From: Luteimicrobium album | GTDB taxonomy: Bacteria; Actinomycetota; Actinomycetes; Actinomycetales; Cellulomonadaceae | Direction of reading: 5' to 3' | DNA: 64,000 nucleotides | NCBI RefSeq assembly: GCF_030161555.1 | Contig: NZ_BSUK01000001.1 | Location: 1,426,001-1,490,000 of the forward strand | Shown here: piece by piece, positions 35,767 through 47,144 of the stretch | Layout: every line of letters starts with the position of its first letter | How positions within the stretch are numbered: position 1 is the first letter of the stretch | Notes under the pieces: generated by a model | Database searches by the model: none | What the model was told of the DNA's origin: nothing | What the model saw: the letters and a program-made list of their open reading frames with translations, nothing else | Translations under genes and position numbers: made by a program

Positions 35767-38700
35767 GCCGCATCGGGCGTCTGGGAGGGGGCATGAGGCG
35801 GATGGTGAATCGGCACCCGGTCGCGCATCCCCGCGCTCTGGTTGCGGCAGGGGTGACGCTGGCGCTCGTCTCGGTGGGCCTGGTTGTACCGGTTGCGAGT
35901 GCCGACGCAGGCCCGGATCGGGCGACGTGGACTGATGCTCAACGCCGCGACTACGGTCACGAGCTGGAGAAGTCGGTGGCCGACGTGGACTTGTTGCGCT
36001 CGGTCCCGGCGCCGACGGGGATGACGGTGTCGACACGCTGGCGTCGGCGGCGCGGCCGAGCGTGCGCTGGCCCAGCTCGGGCCACACGGTGGCGCGTGTC
36101 GGGCCCAAGGGTTCAGCGAAGTGGAGGGGCGCGCCCGGCGGGCTGCCGGTGACCGTGGCCGCGCACGACCAGACCGCGCGCGCTGCCGCGAGCGATTCCG
36201 CAATGGCTGTCGACGTCGTTGTTGCGGATCACGTCGCCGCGGCGAAGGCAGGCGTCGAGGGTGTCGTGCTGGACTTGCGGGCGACCGACGCGAAGACGTC
36301 GGGAAAGGTCGACGTCTCGGTCGACTACTCGGGCTTTGCGGGCGCCTACGGGGGTGACTGGGCTTCACGGCTCCGGCTCGTCAGTCTGCCGGACTGTGCG
36401 TTGACGAGCCCGGACAAGGCGGCGTGCCGTACCCAGACACCGGTGTCGGGCTCGACCAACGACGCGGGGAGCCAGACCGTGACCGCGACGGTCGCGACGG
36501 CTTCGATGGGTGTGATGGCCTTGGCGGCCACGGCGTCGGGTTCGTCGGGCAACTGGTCTGCGACGCCGTTGTCCGCGTCGGCCGCGTGGCAGGTAAGCAA
36601 CCAGACGGGTGACTTCACGTGGTCGTACCCCTTGTCGGTTCCGGCGACTCAGGGTGGCCCGTCGCCCGATCTGGCGATCTCCTACGACTCGGGGTCGGTC
36701 GACGGCAAGGTCGCGACCACGAACAACCAGACGTCGTGGATCGGTGACGGCTGGGACCTGGATGCCGGGTACGTGGAGCGCAAATATGCCTCGTGCGCGG
36801 ACGACTCGACGAGCTCGGGCGCGAACAACGCGGGGCACAAGACCGGGGACCTGTGCTGGAAGACGGACAACGCGACGCTTGTGTTCGGGGGCAAGGCGGT
36901 CGAGCTCGTGCAGGACGGGACGGGCGACGTCTGGCACCCCAAGGACGACGACGGGACGCTCGTCAAGCACCTGACCGGCGCGGCCAACGGGGACGACGAC
37001 CACGAGTACTGGGAGGTCATCACGACCGACGGCACCCAGTACTTCTTCGGGCAGGACCAGCGGCCCACCGACGCCGCGGCCCTGAACTCGGCGTGGACTG
37101 TTCCGGTCTACGGCAACAACGCCGGCGAGCCGTGCCACGCGAGCGCGTTCGCGGACTCGTGGTGCCAGCAGGCGTGGCGGTGGAACCTGGACTACGTCGT
37201 GGACACCGCGGGCAACACGATGACGTACAAGTACGCCAAGGAGACCAACTACTACGGCCGGAACGTGAACCGGGCGGTGTCGTCCTACGTTCGGGGCGGG
37301 TACCTGACGGGCATCGACTACGGGCAGCGCAAGGGTTCGGAGACCGCCGCTGCCGCGCCGCAGCACGTCGCTTTCACGGTCGCCGAGCGGTGCGTTGCTT
37401 CCGACTGCTCGTCGCTGACCTCGAGCACTGCGTCGTCCTGGCCCGACGTGCCGTTCGACCTGATCTGTTCGTCCTCTACCAGCTGCGCCACCCAGACCTC
37501 ACCGTCGTTCTTCACCCGTAAGCGGCTGACGGCCGTGACCACGCAGGTGTACACGGGCGGTGCGTACAAGGACGTGGACTCCTGGGCGCTGACCCAGTCG
37601 TTCCCGGACCCCGGTGACGGCTCGAACCAGGTGCTGTGGCTGGCGAAGATCGCCCACACGGGCAAGTCCAACGGGTCGGTCGCCCTGCCTGCCGTGACCT
37701 TCTCAGGGACACAGATGCCGAACCGGGTCGACGACACCGGCGACTACGGCCCGCAGATGTACCGGTACCGGGTCAGCGGGATCACGACCGAAGCCGGCGG
37801 CACGCTGACGGTCGACTACTCGGCACCCGACTGCACCACGAGCGACCACCCGTCGACCTCCGCGGAGGGACAGGACTCGAACACGCGGATGTGCTACCCG
37901 GTGGTGTGGGATCCGGAGGGTTCCGGCGGCCCACGGGTGGAGTACTTCCACAAGTACGTCGTGACGGCGCTGATCCAGTACGGGGGTGACGCCACCTCGC
38001 TGCCGGTCGAGACGGACTACGACTATGTCGGGTCGCCGGCGTGGCACTACGACGACAACGAGCTGGTCCCGGTGGACCAGCGGACCTGGTCGGAGTTCCG
38101 GGGTACGGCACGGTCGACGTCTACACGGGGTCGACGGGAACCTCGAACCGTGAGCGGGTCCGCTACCGCTACTTCCGCGGGATGAACGGCGACCACCAAG
38201 CCGACGGCACGAGCCGCTCGGCGCAGGTCGACGGGATCGACGACACCGACCGCTCCAACGGGTTCCTGCGTGAGCAGATCACGTACAACGGTTCGTCCGT
38301 GGTCACCGACACCCTCAGCACCCCGTGGCGGTCGGCTGCGACCTCGACCGCGTCGGACGGCACCAAGTCCTACCTGCTCGGCGTCGGTACGACCGAGACG
38401 CACACGACCGCGCCGGCGCTGGCCGGTGGGGAGCGGGTCACCAAGACCGTCACCACGTACGACTCGACGTACGGCACACCTGTCACGGTGGACGACATCG
38501 GTGACGTGGCCACGGCCTCGGACGACCGGTGCACGACGAACGAGTACGCCCGCAACACGGCCGCGAACATCGTCACGACGATCAAGCGGACGTACACGCT
38601 GGGTGTGCGGTGCGCGGACGTGGACGCGGCGACCTACCCCGGTGACGTCATCTCTGACACCCGGACCCTCTACGACGGCGGCGCCTACGGGGCGGCCCCG

Positions 38701-41700
38701 ACGAAGGGTCTGGTCACGGGCACGCAGGAGGCGTCGTCCTACACGGGGTCGACCGGTTCGTACGTGACCACGTCGACGACGACCTACGACGCGAACGGCC
38801 GCGCGACCTCGACGGCGGACGCGCTCGGCCGCAAGACCGCCACGGCGTACACGCCTGCCACGGGCGGGCCTGTCACCCAGACCACGGTCACTTCGCCTGA
38901 CCCGGACGGGACCGGGGCGCTGACGGCCCAGACCACGACCACGGTCCTGGATCCGTTGCGCGGTGTGCCGACCAAGTCGACGGACCCGGCGGGCAAGGTC
39001 ACCACGGCCACCTACGACGGCCTGGGACGGCTGACAGCAGTGTGGAAGCCGGGACGTGCGACCACGGCGTCCGCGTCCGTCAAGTACGCCTACACCGTGG
39101 GTTCGGCTCACAACGCCGTGACCACGAGCACCCTGAACCAGGACGGTGCGACGTACCTGAGCTCGGTGACGATCTCCGACGGTCTGCTGCGCGAACGGCA
39201 GACCCAGACGCCGGGAGCGAACCGGGACACGGGCGGGCGGCTCGTGACGGACAAGTTCTACGACTCCCGGGGCTTGCTGATCAAGGCGAACAACGCGTGG
39301 CCGACGACCGGTTCGCCGTCGGCGACCGTGGTGACCACACCCGACTCGATCCCGTCGCGGGACCTTTACACCTACGACGGCGTCGGGCGGCAGACCGCGG
39401 ACGTGTTCCAGGACGACGAGGTCGACCGGTGGAAGACGACCACGGCCTACGGGGGTGACCGGACCACGGTCACCCCGCCGTCCGGGGATCCCCGACCACG
39501 ACGGTCACAGACGCACGCGGCAACACCTCCCAGGAGATCGAGTACACCGCCGGGTCGACCACCGGCGCCTCGCAGACGACCACGTACTCCTACGACCACG
39601 GCGGCCAGCTGGTCTCGATGAAGGACCCCGCGGGCAACACGTGGGCCTACACCTACGACGTGCGCGGCCGTCAGATCAGCGCGAAGGACCCGGACAAGGG
39701 CACCACCACCACGACGTACGACAACGCAGGCCAGGTCACCTCGACCAAGGACGCCCGCGGCAAGACACTCTGGTACGTCTACGACGCGCTCGGGCGCAAG
39801 ACCGAGGAGCGCGACACCTCCGCGACCGGCACGGTCCTGGCGAAGTGGACCTACGACACCCTCGCCAAGGGGCAGCTGACAAGCTCGACGAGCTATGCGG
39901 GGTCGAACGCGTACACCACGGCGGTCACGGGCTACGACAACGCGTACCAGCCGCTGGGACAGTCGGTGACCATCCCGGCGTCGGAGGGCAAGCTCGCCGG
40001 CACGTACACGACCACCTACTCGTACGCGCTGGACGAGCAGTTGCAGTCGGTGTCGTTGCCTGCCGGTGGTGGTCTGGGTGCGGAGAAGGTCATCACCTAC
40101 TTCGACAAGCTGAACCGTCCGGAGTGGATGGCGGGTCCGTACGGGTGGGGCACATACGTCTCGGAGGACACGTACTCCTCCTACGGCGAGATGCTGTCGA
40201 TGGATCTGGTCAATTCCTACGTGGATCAGCTCACGTACACCTACGACCAGGCCTCGCGTCGGCTCGTGTCGCAGGGGTTGTGGTTGGAGAACGCGACGGG
40301 TGAGGTCCTGCACACCATGTACGGGTATGACGACGTGGGGAATGTGACGTCGGTGTCGGACCGGCCGACGGTGGCGGGGGGCAAGGCGGACACGCAGTGC
40401 TTCACGTATGACGGGTTGCGCAGGTTGACGCAGGCGTGGACGCCGTCGTCGAACTCGTGCACCGGGTCGGCGTCGTCGCTGACTTTGGGTGGGGCTGCCC
40501 CGTACTGGGAGTCGTGGGGGTATGACGCGGTCGGGGACCGGACGTCGCAGACGACGCATGCGTCGGGTGGTGACACGGTCGCGGAGTACACGTACCCGTC
40601 GGCTGGGTCTGTTCGTCCGCACGCGGTGACGGGGATCGTGACGACGGCGCCGTCGGGGAGCACGACTTCGTCGTCGTTCGCCTATGACGCGGCGGGGAAC
40701 ATGACGTCGCGGTCGATGGCCGGTAGCACCGCGCAGACGTTGACGTGGGACACGCGGGGCGAGTTGTCGGATGTGAAGGCCGGGTCCACGGATCAGGACG
40801 GTTCGGTCTACAGCGCGGACGGGGACCGGTTGGTCCGGCGGCAGGGCACCACGGTGACGGCGTACCTGCCTGGTGGTGAAGAGCTCACGTTGAACACCTC
40901 GACGCAGACCCTGTCCGCGAAGCGGTACTACAGCTTTGCGGGGCAGACGGTCGCGGTGCGCACGGGCACGGGTCTGGCGGGTGTGTCGACCCTGGTGGCG
41001 GACCCGCAGGGGACGGCGCTGGTCAGTATCGCGAACGGCACGAACGTGGTGTCGCGTAGGTACACGGACCCGTTCGGGAACGTGCGGGGTTCGAAGCCGG
41101 CGTGGCCTGGTGACCACCAGATGTTGGACAAGGTGTTGGATGCGTCGGGGTTGACGCAGGTGGGCGCGAGGTTCTTGGACACCGCGACGGGCCGGTTCGT
41201 GTCGGTGGACCCGGTGCTGGACACGGCGAACCCGCAGCAGTGGAACGCGTACGCGTATGCGGGGAACAACCCGGTCACGTTCTCCGACCCCTCGGGGCTG
41301 TTCATCCCGAACATGCACCCGGACGGGATGAACGACAAGCAGTGGGGCAACGCGAAGCACGGGCGTCCGGCGGGCCCGGGCACGGCACCGGCGCAGTCGT
41401 CCTCCGCATCGAACCCGATCCACACGGGTCGCAAGGTCAGCCCGCCGGTGCACGTGACGATCTCGTCGTATGCGACCGGTGGCGGGAGCATCACCACCGG
41501 AGGCGGCAAGAAGTCGAGTGGGCATGCTCCAGTGCACTCGGCGGCACCTGCGCCGACCTCGAGCGGATACCCGGCGTGTGCGAACGTGTGCGGGCAGTCC
41601 AGCCCATACGGTGGTTGGATCGCGCTCGGCGTGGTCGCGCTTGCGGGTGGCTGGGTGGTGTGCGCGGCACTCGTGGAGTTCTGCGCTGGTGGAGCGATCG

Positions 41701-42125
41701 CCGCGGGCGTGACCGAAGAAGCCACCGCCGACGCGGGCGTGGCCGCAGCGGCAGAGACCGGAACGGCGGAGGCAGCGGGAGCAAGTGAAATCCCAGCTGG
41801 GTCAACAGCTGACGCCGCGACGTCGGGTAGCCGGATATCATCGTCGGTGCGTAGCCAGTATTTTCGAGATGGCGCCGAGACTCCTACATGCTCGTACTGC
41901 CAGCAAAACCCCGCGGAGCACCTGGATCACGTCATCCCAAGGAGCCAGGGTGGCGACCTGTCGCCAGACAACCTGACCCCTGCTTGTTCATGGTGCAACT
42001 TGTCGAAGGGGGCAAGGCCAGCACCCGTGAATCCACCGCCTGGATACGTCGGAGAATGGCCGCCATCGTTCTGGCCGACGCGCATGTCTGAGTGGTGGAA
42101 CGCAACCTACGGAGGTGCGGGATGA
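35763..42125 (+). CDS. Rhs/YD-repeat polymorphic toxin with HNH nuclease tip, three frameshifts
   Basis: About 2120 residues when single missing bases near 36035, 38098 and 39485 are restored; the four frames succeed each other in the same direction. A signal peptide (ALVAAGVTLALVSVGLVVPVASA) starts it. A SpvB-like beta region follows (FTWSYPLSVPATQGGPSPDLAISYDSGSVDG), then YD repeats such as TYDGLGRLTAVWKPG and TYDVRGRQISAKDPDKG. The Rhs core ends at RRYTDPFGNVRG, ARFLDTATGRFVSVDPVLD and NPVTFSDPSGL. After a hydrophobic pre-toxin segment the tip (41862-42090) is an HNH nuclease: CSYCQQNP, HLDHVIPRSQGGDLSPDNLTPAC, CNLSKGAR. It overlaps the immunity gene by ATGA. Confidence 0.88.
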
Positions 42126-42583
42126 TGAAAATAGCAGTCCATTCGAACCCAATTCGACGGCCAAGCCCCAGTTTCATGGTGCGGGCCCGCCTTGATAACG
42201 TCGGAGAGGCCGACGGGTTCGAGCAGCTCTGGACAAAGCGCGTAGACAGTCACCTGTTCGAAATTGCTTGCATACCATTCTTTGTCTACGGGATAGCGTT
42301 GGGCGATGTCGTTCGGGCAGATCCCAACGCTGGATACCTGGTCCAGGAGGTGGTCCGTAGGTCAGGCAATGAGGTTTTGAGGATTGCCGTGAAGTTTTCA
42401 AAGGATGTTGAAGTGGTGCATTCTCGACTTCACGAACTATTGGGCCGTCTCGGCTATCTTTCCGAGTGGTTCGCGCCAGGCTATGTGGCCGTCAATCTTG
42501 CAAAGGGAGGCTCCAATGAAGAACTTTTCGAGTCCCTTCTTCTGCTGGGGGGCTCAATAGAGATGGAGCGGATGCCCGGCTAG
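42122..42583 (+). CDS. Candidate immunity protein, DUF4265
   Basis: 153 residues. FEQLWTKRVDSHLFEIACIPFFVYGIALGDVVRADP is the DUF4265 signature. The ATG at 42122 overlaps the Rhs stop and has GGAGG seven bases upstream, so it is made together with the HNH toxin, as expected of a cognate immunity protein. Base composition is clearly lower in GC than the Rhs core, typical of horizontally exchanged toxin/immunity cassettes. Immunity function is inferred from position. Confidence 0.75.
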   Translation: MMKIAVHSNPIRRPSPSFMVRARLDNVGEADGFEQLWTKRVDSHLFEIACIPFFVYGIALGDVVRADPNAGYLVQEVVRRSGNEVLRIAVKFSKDVEVVHSRLHELLGRLGYLSEWFAPGYVAVNLAKGGSNEELFESLLLLGGSIEMERMPG

Positions 42584-42666
42584 TTTTGCATGGTGCCGTA
42601 TCGATCGTGTTCGCCCGGCATCCCATGGATGATATGTAATGCGAGGTTTTTGGCTCATCGTCCAAA

Positions 42667-44336
42667 TTGCGCAGGTTGACGCAGGCGTGGACGCCGTCGT
42701 CGAACTCGTGCACCGGGTCGGCGTCGTCGCTGACTTTGGGTGGGGCTGCCCCGTACTGGGAGTCGTGGGGGTATGACGCGGTCGGGGACCGGACGTCGCA
42801 GACGACGCATGCGTCGGGTGGTGACACGGTCGCGGAGTACACGTACCCGTCGGCTGGGTCTGCTCGTCCGCACGCGGTGACGGGGATCACGACGACGGCC
42901 CCCTCGGGCACCACCACCGCATCGTCGTTCGCCTATGACGGGGCGGGGAACATGACCTCGCGTGCGATGGCGGGTAGTACGGCGCAGACGTTGACGTGGG
43001 ATGCGCGGGGTGAGTTGTCGGACGTGAAGGCCGGGACAACCAGTCAGGACGGTGCGGTCTACAGCGCGGACGGGGACCGGTTGGTTCGCCGGCAGGGTAC
43101 GAGTGTGACGGCGTATCTGCCTGGTGGTGAAGAGCTCATGTTGAACACTTCGACGCAGACGCTGTCGGCGAAGCGGTACTACAGCTTTGCGGGGCAGACG
43201 GTCGCGGTGCGCACGGGCACGGGTCTGGCGGGTGTGTCGACGTTGGTGGCGGATCCGCAGGGGACGGCGCTGTTGAGTATCGCGAACGGCACGAACGTGG
43301 TGTCGCGTAGGTACACGGACCCGTTCGGGAACGTGCGGGGTTCGAAGCCGGCCTGGCCGGGTGACCACCAGATGTTGGACAAGGTGTTGGACGCGTCGGG
43401 GCTCACGCAGGTGGGCGCCCGGTTCTTGGACACCGCGACGGGCCGGTTCGTGTCGGTGGACCCGGTGCTGGACACGACCAACCCGCAGCAGTGGAACGCG
43501 TACGCGTATGCGGGCAACAACCCGGTCACGTTCTCCGACCCCTCGGGTCTGATGATCGTGAACCCGCACCCGGACGGGATGACCGACGCCCAGTGGGGCA
43601 GAGCGTCCAAGGGAGACGATCCCGGACCGGGAATGGCTCCCGCACAGCCGTCGTCTGTGGCGAACTCGCATTACCAGGCGGCGACCGTCACGCCGCCGGT
43701 GAAGGCTCCGGTTGCGAAGAAGCAGCACTGGTACAACACGGCGGGCAACTGGGTGCGCGACGCAACCGCGGACGTGGTGAACGCGGCGGCGTCGTTCGGG
43801 AACGCGATGATCAACCACCCCTGGGCGGGAACCGGGTTCATCGCTGGTGTGGGCACGATGTTCGAGGGCGGCGGGACGATCCTCGGCGGGGGCTCGCGTG
43901 TCTCACCGGCGTCGGGTGCGTGGTCGGAGGCCCGGCGATCGCGCTTGGCCTCGCCGAGGTAGTGGGTGGCGGCGCGTTGACCAGCACGTCGTTGCAGACA
44001 CTCCTGCCCGCAGCCTCGGGCGAGGATCGCGTCGAAGTCATGCAGCGCTCAACCGGCGAGTCGAGTCGGAGCGGTGGCGCCGGGGGTGGATACCACCCAA
44101 GCGGGGGTGCATCTGACTACGATGCTGATGAGTTGGCTGAGTTGACCTATCAGCATGTGGGTGCCGGAGATATCCCGGGTCGACCGTCGCTCCAAGAAAT
44201 TCGGACAACGCTTGATCGCGGGAATGCTACGCGGCTTCCAGGTCAAAATTCAGTTCAGATCGACTACAAGGGTGTGCGTGTCATCATCAACGAAGATGTC
44301 CCATGGCGAAGCACGTCGTATTACCCGGGGAAGTGA
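42667..44336 (+). pseudogene. Displaced Rhs core tail with a second toxin tip
   Basis: 42668-43560 repeats the end of the main Rhs core (40420-41310) almost unchanged, up to NPVTFSDPSGL, without an N-terminus or a convincing start. A different tip follows: a pre-toxin region (NTAGNWVRDATADVVNAAASFGNAMINHPW), a hydrophobic part, then a C-terminal domain of about 60 residues, YQHVGAGDIPGRPSLQEIRTTLDRG ... DYKGVRVIINEDVPWRSTSYYPG. This loosely recalls DUF4258/BECR-fold RNases. One missing G in the run near 43890 breaks the frame. It is best read as a silent cassette that recombination with the main gene could activate. Confidence 0.72.
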
Positions 44337-44341
44337 GCTGA

Positions 44342-44761
44342 GTGGAGGGATTGACTCGCGTCGAGGTGCGGTTGGCCCATGGCCGCACGAGCACCCTCGC
44401 AGAACTGGTTGACGCGTGGCGGGCACATGTTGCGCGGCTTCAGTTGGACGCTACGCGGCCAGAGTACAAGTTCGTGTGGGGCGCTCATGATCTTGTCGCC
44501 TCATTGGAAATTCGCGATCAGATACATGAGGCAGCGTTGTCGGCGTCTGGTTCAATCAAGGAAGAACTCCAGGAAGCGGTCGAGGTTCCGGACGAGGAGT
44601 TTCGTGAATACTCAATCGTGGATAGTCAAGATACTCTACTCCGATTCGCCCAACACGCAAGAGTCGATGGATGTTGGTGGTGGAATCGAATTCCAAGGCT
44701 TGGCCTGGCTCGAGATGAATTGCTTCAGTGGGCGAGATGTGTTTCGGACGATCACCGTTGA
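44342..44761 (+). CDS. Candidate immunity protein for the second tip
   Basis: 139 residues from GTG at 44342, six bases after the stop of the second tip. Acidic and soluble (EELQEAVEVPDEEFREYSIVD), ending with an aromatic motif VDGCWWWNRIPRLGLARDELLQWA. Lower GC than its surroundings. I do not know the family; the role is inferred from its position after an orphan toxin tip. Confidence 0.6.
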   Translation: MEGLTRVEVRLAHGRTSTLAELVDAWRAHVARLQLDATRPEYKFVWGAHDLVASLEIRDQIHEAALSASGSIKEELQEAVEVPDEEFREYSIVDSQDTLLRFAQHARVDGCWWWNRIPRLGLARDELLQWARCVSDDHR

Positions 44762-44975
44762 CTGGTTTTGATGCCAACGTTCTGCCGGAAGTTTTGAGCC
44801 GGCGTTGGATCACACATTTCCGTTTCGTCAGATCCGGACTATCAGACATGGGTGGTCACCGCAGCAGATCGCTCTATTGCTGTTGCGATTGCGGGTGGAG
44901 GGGCAGCTTTCTGGGATCCACAAATCAAACCATAGGGTATGTGCCATAGCGTGTGAATTTCGGGGTTGTGTCGGC
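44762..44975. other. Low-GC spacer between cassettes
   Basis: No convincing gene. One frame reads SSDPDYQTWVVTAADRSIAVAIAGGGAAFWDPQ to a stop at about 44937, possibly a decayed piece of another toxin or immunity gene. Confidence 0.3.
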
Positions 44976-45254
44976 ACCACCGCATCGTCGTTCGCCTATG
45001 ACGGGGCGGGGAACATGACCTCGCGTGCGATGGCGGGTAGTACGGCGCAGACGTTGACGTGGGATGCGCGGGGTGAGTTGTCGGACGTGAAGGCCGGGAC
45101 AACCAGTCAGGACGGTGCGGTCTACAGCGCGGACGGGGACCGGTTGGTTCGCCGGCAGGGTACGAGTGTGACGGCGTATCTGCCTGGTGGTGAAGAGCTC
45201 ATGTTGAACACTTCGACGCAGACGCTGTCGGCGAAGCGGTACTACAGCTTTGCG

Positions 45255-46690
45255 GGCTCATCCCAATCGAGGGTGTAGTCGGGGTCTGAAGCCGCCGGTC
45301 TCCAGGAGGGATCTGGCGATGTAGTTGGTCAGGTTGCGGAATCCGAGGGCGGACCCGCGGAGGTGTTCGAGCCGGCCGTTCAGGGCCTCGGTCGGGCCGT
45401 TGGATGTGCCGGGCCGGTCGAAGTAGGCCAGCACGTCGGCGGCGCGCTTGGTCAGCGTCCGGCCCAGCGTGATCAACTCGGTCAGCGTCTTCGGGACGCC
45501 GGCGCTCAGGTCGGTGATGAGCTTGTCCATCAGCTCGCGGCCACGGCGACGATCTTCGTGGCGGTAGGCGGTGATCATGCGTTGGTAGATGCCCCAGGTC
45601 GCTTCGACCTCGACGTGTTGGTCGTCGGTGAACAGGGCAGTGATCCGCTCGACCTGACGGTCGGTGAGCAGGCCGGCGCCGGTGTGCAGGGTCCGCCTGG
45701 TCTTGTAGAGCGGGTCGTCCTTGAACCCGCGGTGGCCAAGGATCCGCAGCTGGACGCGTCGCCGACACCGGTCGAGGGCGTCGCCGGCCAGCCGCACGAC
45801 GTGGAAGGGATCCATCACTGCGACCGCGTCCGGGACCTCCTCAGCGGCGGCTGTCTTGAACCCGGTGAACCCGTCCATCGCAACGACCTCCACGCCGTCA
45901 CGCCACGCCTTCGCCCTGGCCGCGAGCCAGGTCTTGAACGCGGACTTGGAACGGCCGGCGACCATGTCCAGCAACCGCGCGGGCCCGGTGCCGTCGCGGA
46001 CCGGGGTGAGGTCGATGACCACGGTCACGTACTTGTCACCCCGCCTGGTGTGCCTCCACACGTGCTCATCGACGCCGATCACGGCCACACCCTCGAACCG
46101 GGCCGGGTCATCGATCAGGACACGCTGCCCTTCGCCCAGAACGGCGTCGTTCGCGGTGTCCCACGCGACTCCGAGACCTTCGGCGACACGGGCCACGGTC
46201 AGGTGCTGCACGACGATCCCTTCCAGCGCCCACCGCAGCCCGGCTCGCGACAACTTCGCGCGCGGTTCGGCCGCCGCGGTGGTGTCTTGTCGCCACACGT
46301 GTCCGCACTCGCGGCACCGGTAGCGGCGCACGAGGACTTCGAGGACGGTCGGGCGCCAGCCCAGCGGCTCGTGCGCGAGTCGCCGAACCACGCTGTCACG
46401 TGCAAGACCTTCCCCGCCGCAGCGGCGGCACCAGCGGTCGGGCTCGACAACGCGGCACGCGAGGACGGCACGGTCGAGCTCAAGGCGCTGGCCGACCACA
46501 ACCAGGCCGAGGCCGTCGAGTCGGGCGAAGGTCGTCAGGTCGGGGTGGCCGAATCCAGCCGGCGGGGTAGCGTCAAGCACGTCGAGGTCTTCCAGATGGT
46601 GAGCGTCAGAACTTCCATCTTCGGGAGACCTCGACACCTACCCGCGGACCGACGCGCCAGCCCGACCTACACCCTCATCTGGGAAGAGCC
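45255..46690 (-). mobile_element. ISL3-family insertion sequence, complete
   Basis: 1436 bp. The ends GGCTCATCCCAATCGAGGGT and (inverted) GGCTCTTCCCAGATGAGGGT are inverted repeats. GCTTTGCG is duplicated at 45247-45254 and 46691-46698, the 8-bp duplication typical of ISL3. It interrupts the third Rhs fragment. Confidence 0.95.
45258..46637 (-). CDS. ISL3-family transposase
   Basis: 459 residues. An N-terminal zinc-finger region (WCRRCGGEG and YRCRECGHVW) is followed by the ISL3 DDE core: VIGVDEHVW (Asp), VVAMDGFTGFK (Asp) and, near the end, SNGPTEALNGRLEHLRGSALGFRNL with the Glu. The frame is intact, so the element may be active. Confidence 0.95.
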   Translation of the reverse strand: MSRSPEDGSSDAHHLEDLDVLDATPPAGFGHPDLTTFARLDGLGLVVVGQRLELDRAVLACRVVEPDRWCRRCGGEGLARDSVVRRLAHEPLGWRPTVLEVLVRRYRCRECGHVWRQDTTAAAEPRAKLSRAGLRWALEGIVVQHLTVARVAEGLGVAWDTANDAVLGEGQRVLIDDPARFEGVAVIGVDEHVWRHTRRGDKYVTVVIDLTPVRDGTGPARLLDMVAGRSKSAFKTWLAARAKAWRDGVEVVAMDGFTGFKTAAAEEVPDAVAVMDPFHVVRLAGDALDRCRRRVQLRILGHRGFKDDPLYKTRRTLHTGAGLLTDRQVERITALFTDDQHVEVEATWGIYQRMITAYRHEDRRRGRELMDKLITDLSAGVPKTLTELITLGRTLTKRAADVLAYFDRPGTSNGPTEALNGRLEHLRGSALGFRNLTNYIARSLLETGGFRPRLHPRLG

Positions 46691-46847
46691 GCTTTGCGGG
46701 GCAGACGGTCGCGGTGCGCACGGGCACGGGTCTGGCGGGTGTGTCGACGTTGGTGGCGGATCCGCAGGGGACGGCGCTGTTGAGTATGGGACTGCTGCAC
46801 GGATAGGTGACACCTCACTTGTGGTGCCGTGAGGCGTCACTGGAAGG

Positions 46848-47144
46848 ATGTGCCTTGTGCCCGCACCCCATCCCAAGGAGTTCCGCGACGATGTCGTGGC
46901 TGTCGCCCGTCGCGGCGAGGCCCCGGTCAAGCAGATCGCGAAGGACTTCGGCATCTCCGAGTCGTGCCTGCGCAACTGGATGCACGCCGCTGACGTCGAG
47001 GACGGCGCCAAGCCCGGCGTGACCGCGTCCGAGTCGGCCGAGCTGCGCGAAGCACGTCGCCGGGTGCGTCTGCTCGAGCAGGAGAACGAGGTGCTCCGCC
47101 GGGCTGCGGCGTACTTCGCCCAGGCGCACCTGCCGGGAAAATGA
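46848..47144 (+). CDS. IS3-family OrfA
   Basis: 98 residues (or from GTG at 46857). The helix-turn-helix is PVKQIAKDFGISESCLRNWMHAAD, followed by a leucine-zipper-like RRRVRLLEQENEVLRRAAAYF. It overlaps OrfB by ATGA. Confidence 0.9.
   Translation: MCLVPAPHPKEFRDDVVAVARRGEAPVKQIAKDFGISESCLRNWMHAADVEDGAKPGVTASESAELREARRRVRLLEQENEVLRRAAAYFAQAHLPGK

Larger units (their letters stand above)
44976..46787 (+). pseudogene. Third Rhs core fragment, split by ISL3
   Basis: 44976-45254 repeats the core segment found at about 42910-43187, starting at TTASSFAYDGAGNMTS and ending inside YYSFAG. After the ISL3 element it resumes at 46691 and runs to 46787 (QTVAVRTGTGLAGVSTLVADPQGTALLS), where the IS3 copy B cuts it. 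It matches copy 2 more closely than the main gene. Its toxin tip has been lost. Confidence 0.85.

Noticed and set aside
35763..42125. Programmed frameshifting as explanation for the four-frame Rhs gene.
   Set aside because: Three shifts in one gene, the same direction as losses in unrelated essential genes and no slippery sites, point to missing bases in the assembly.
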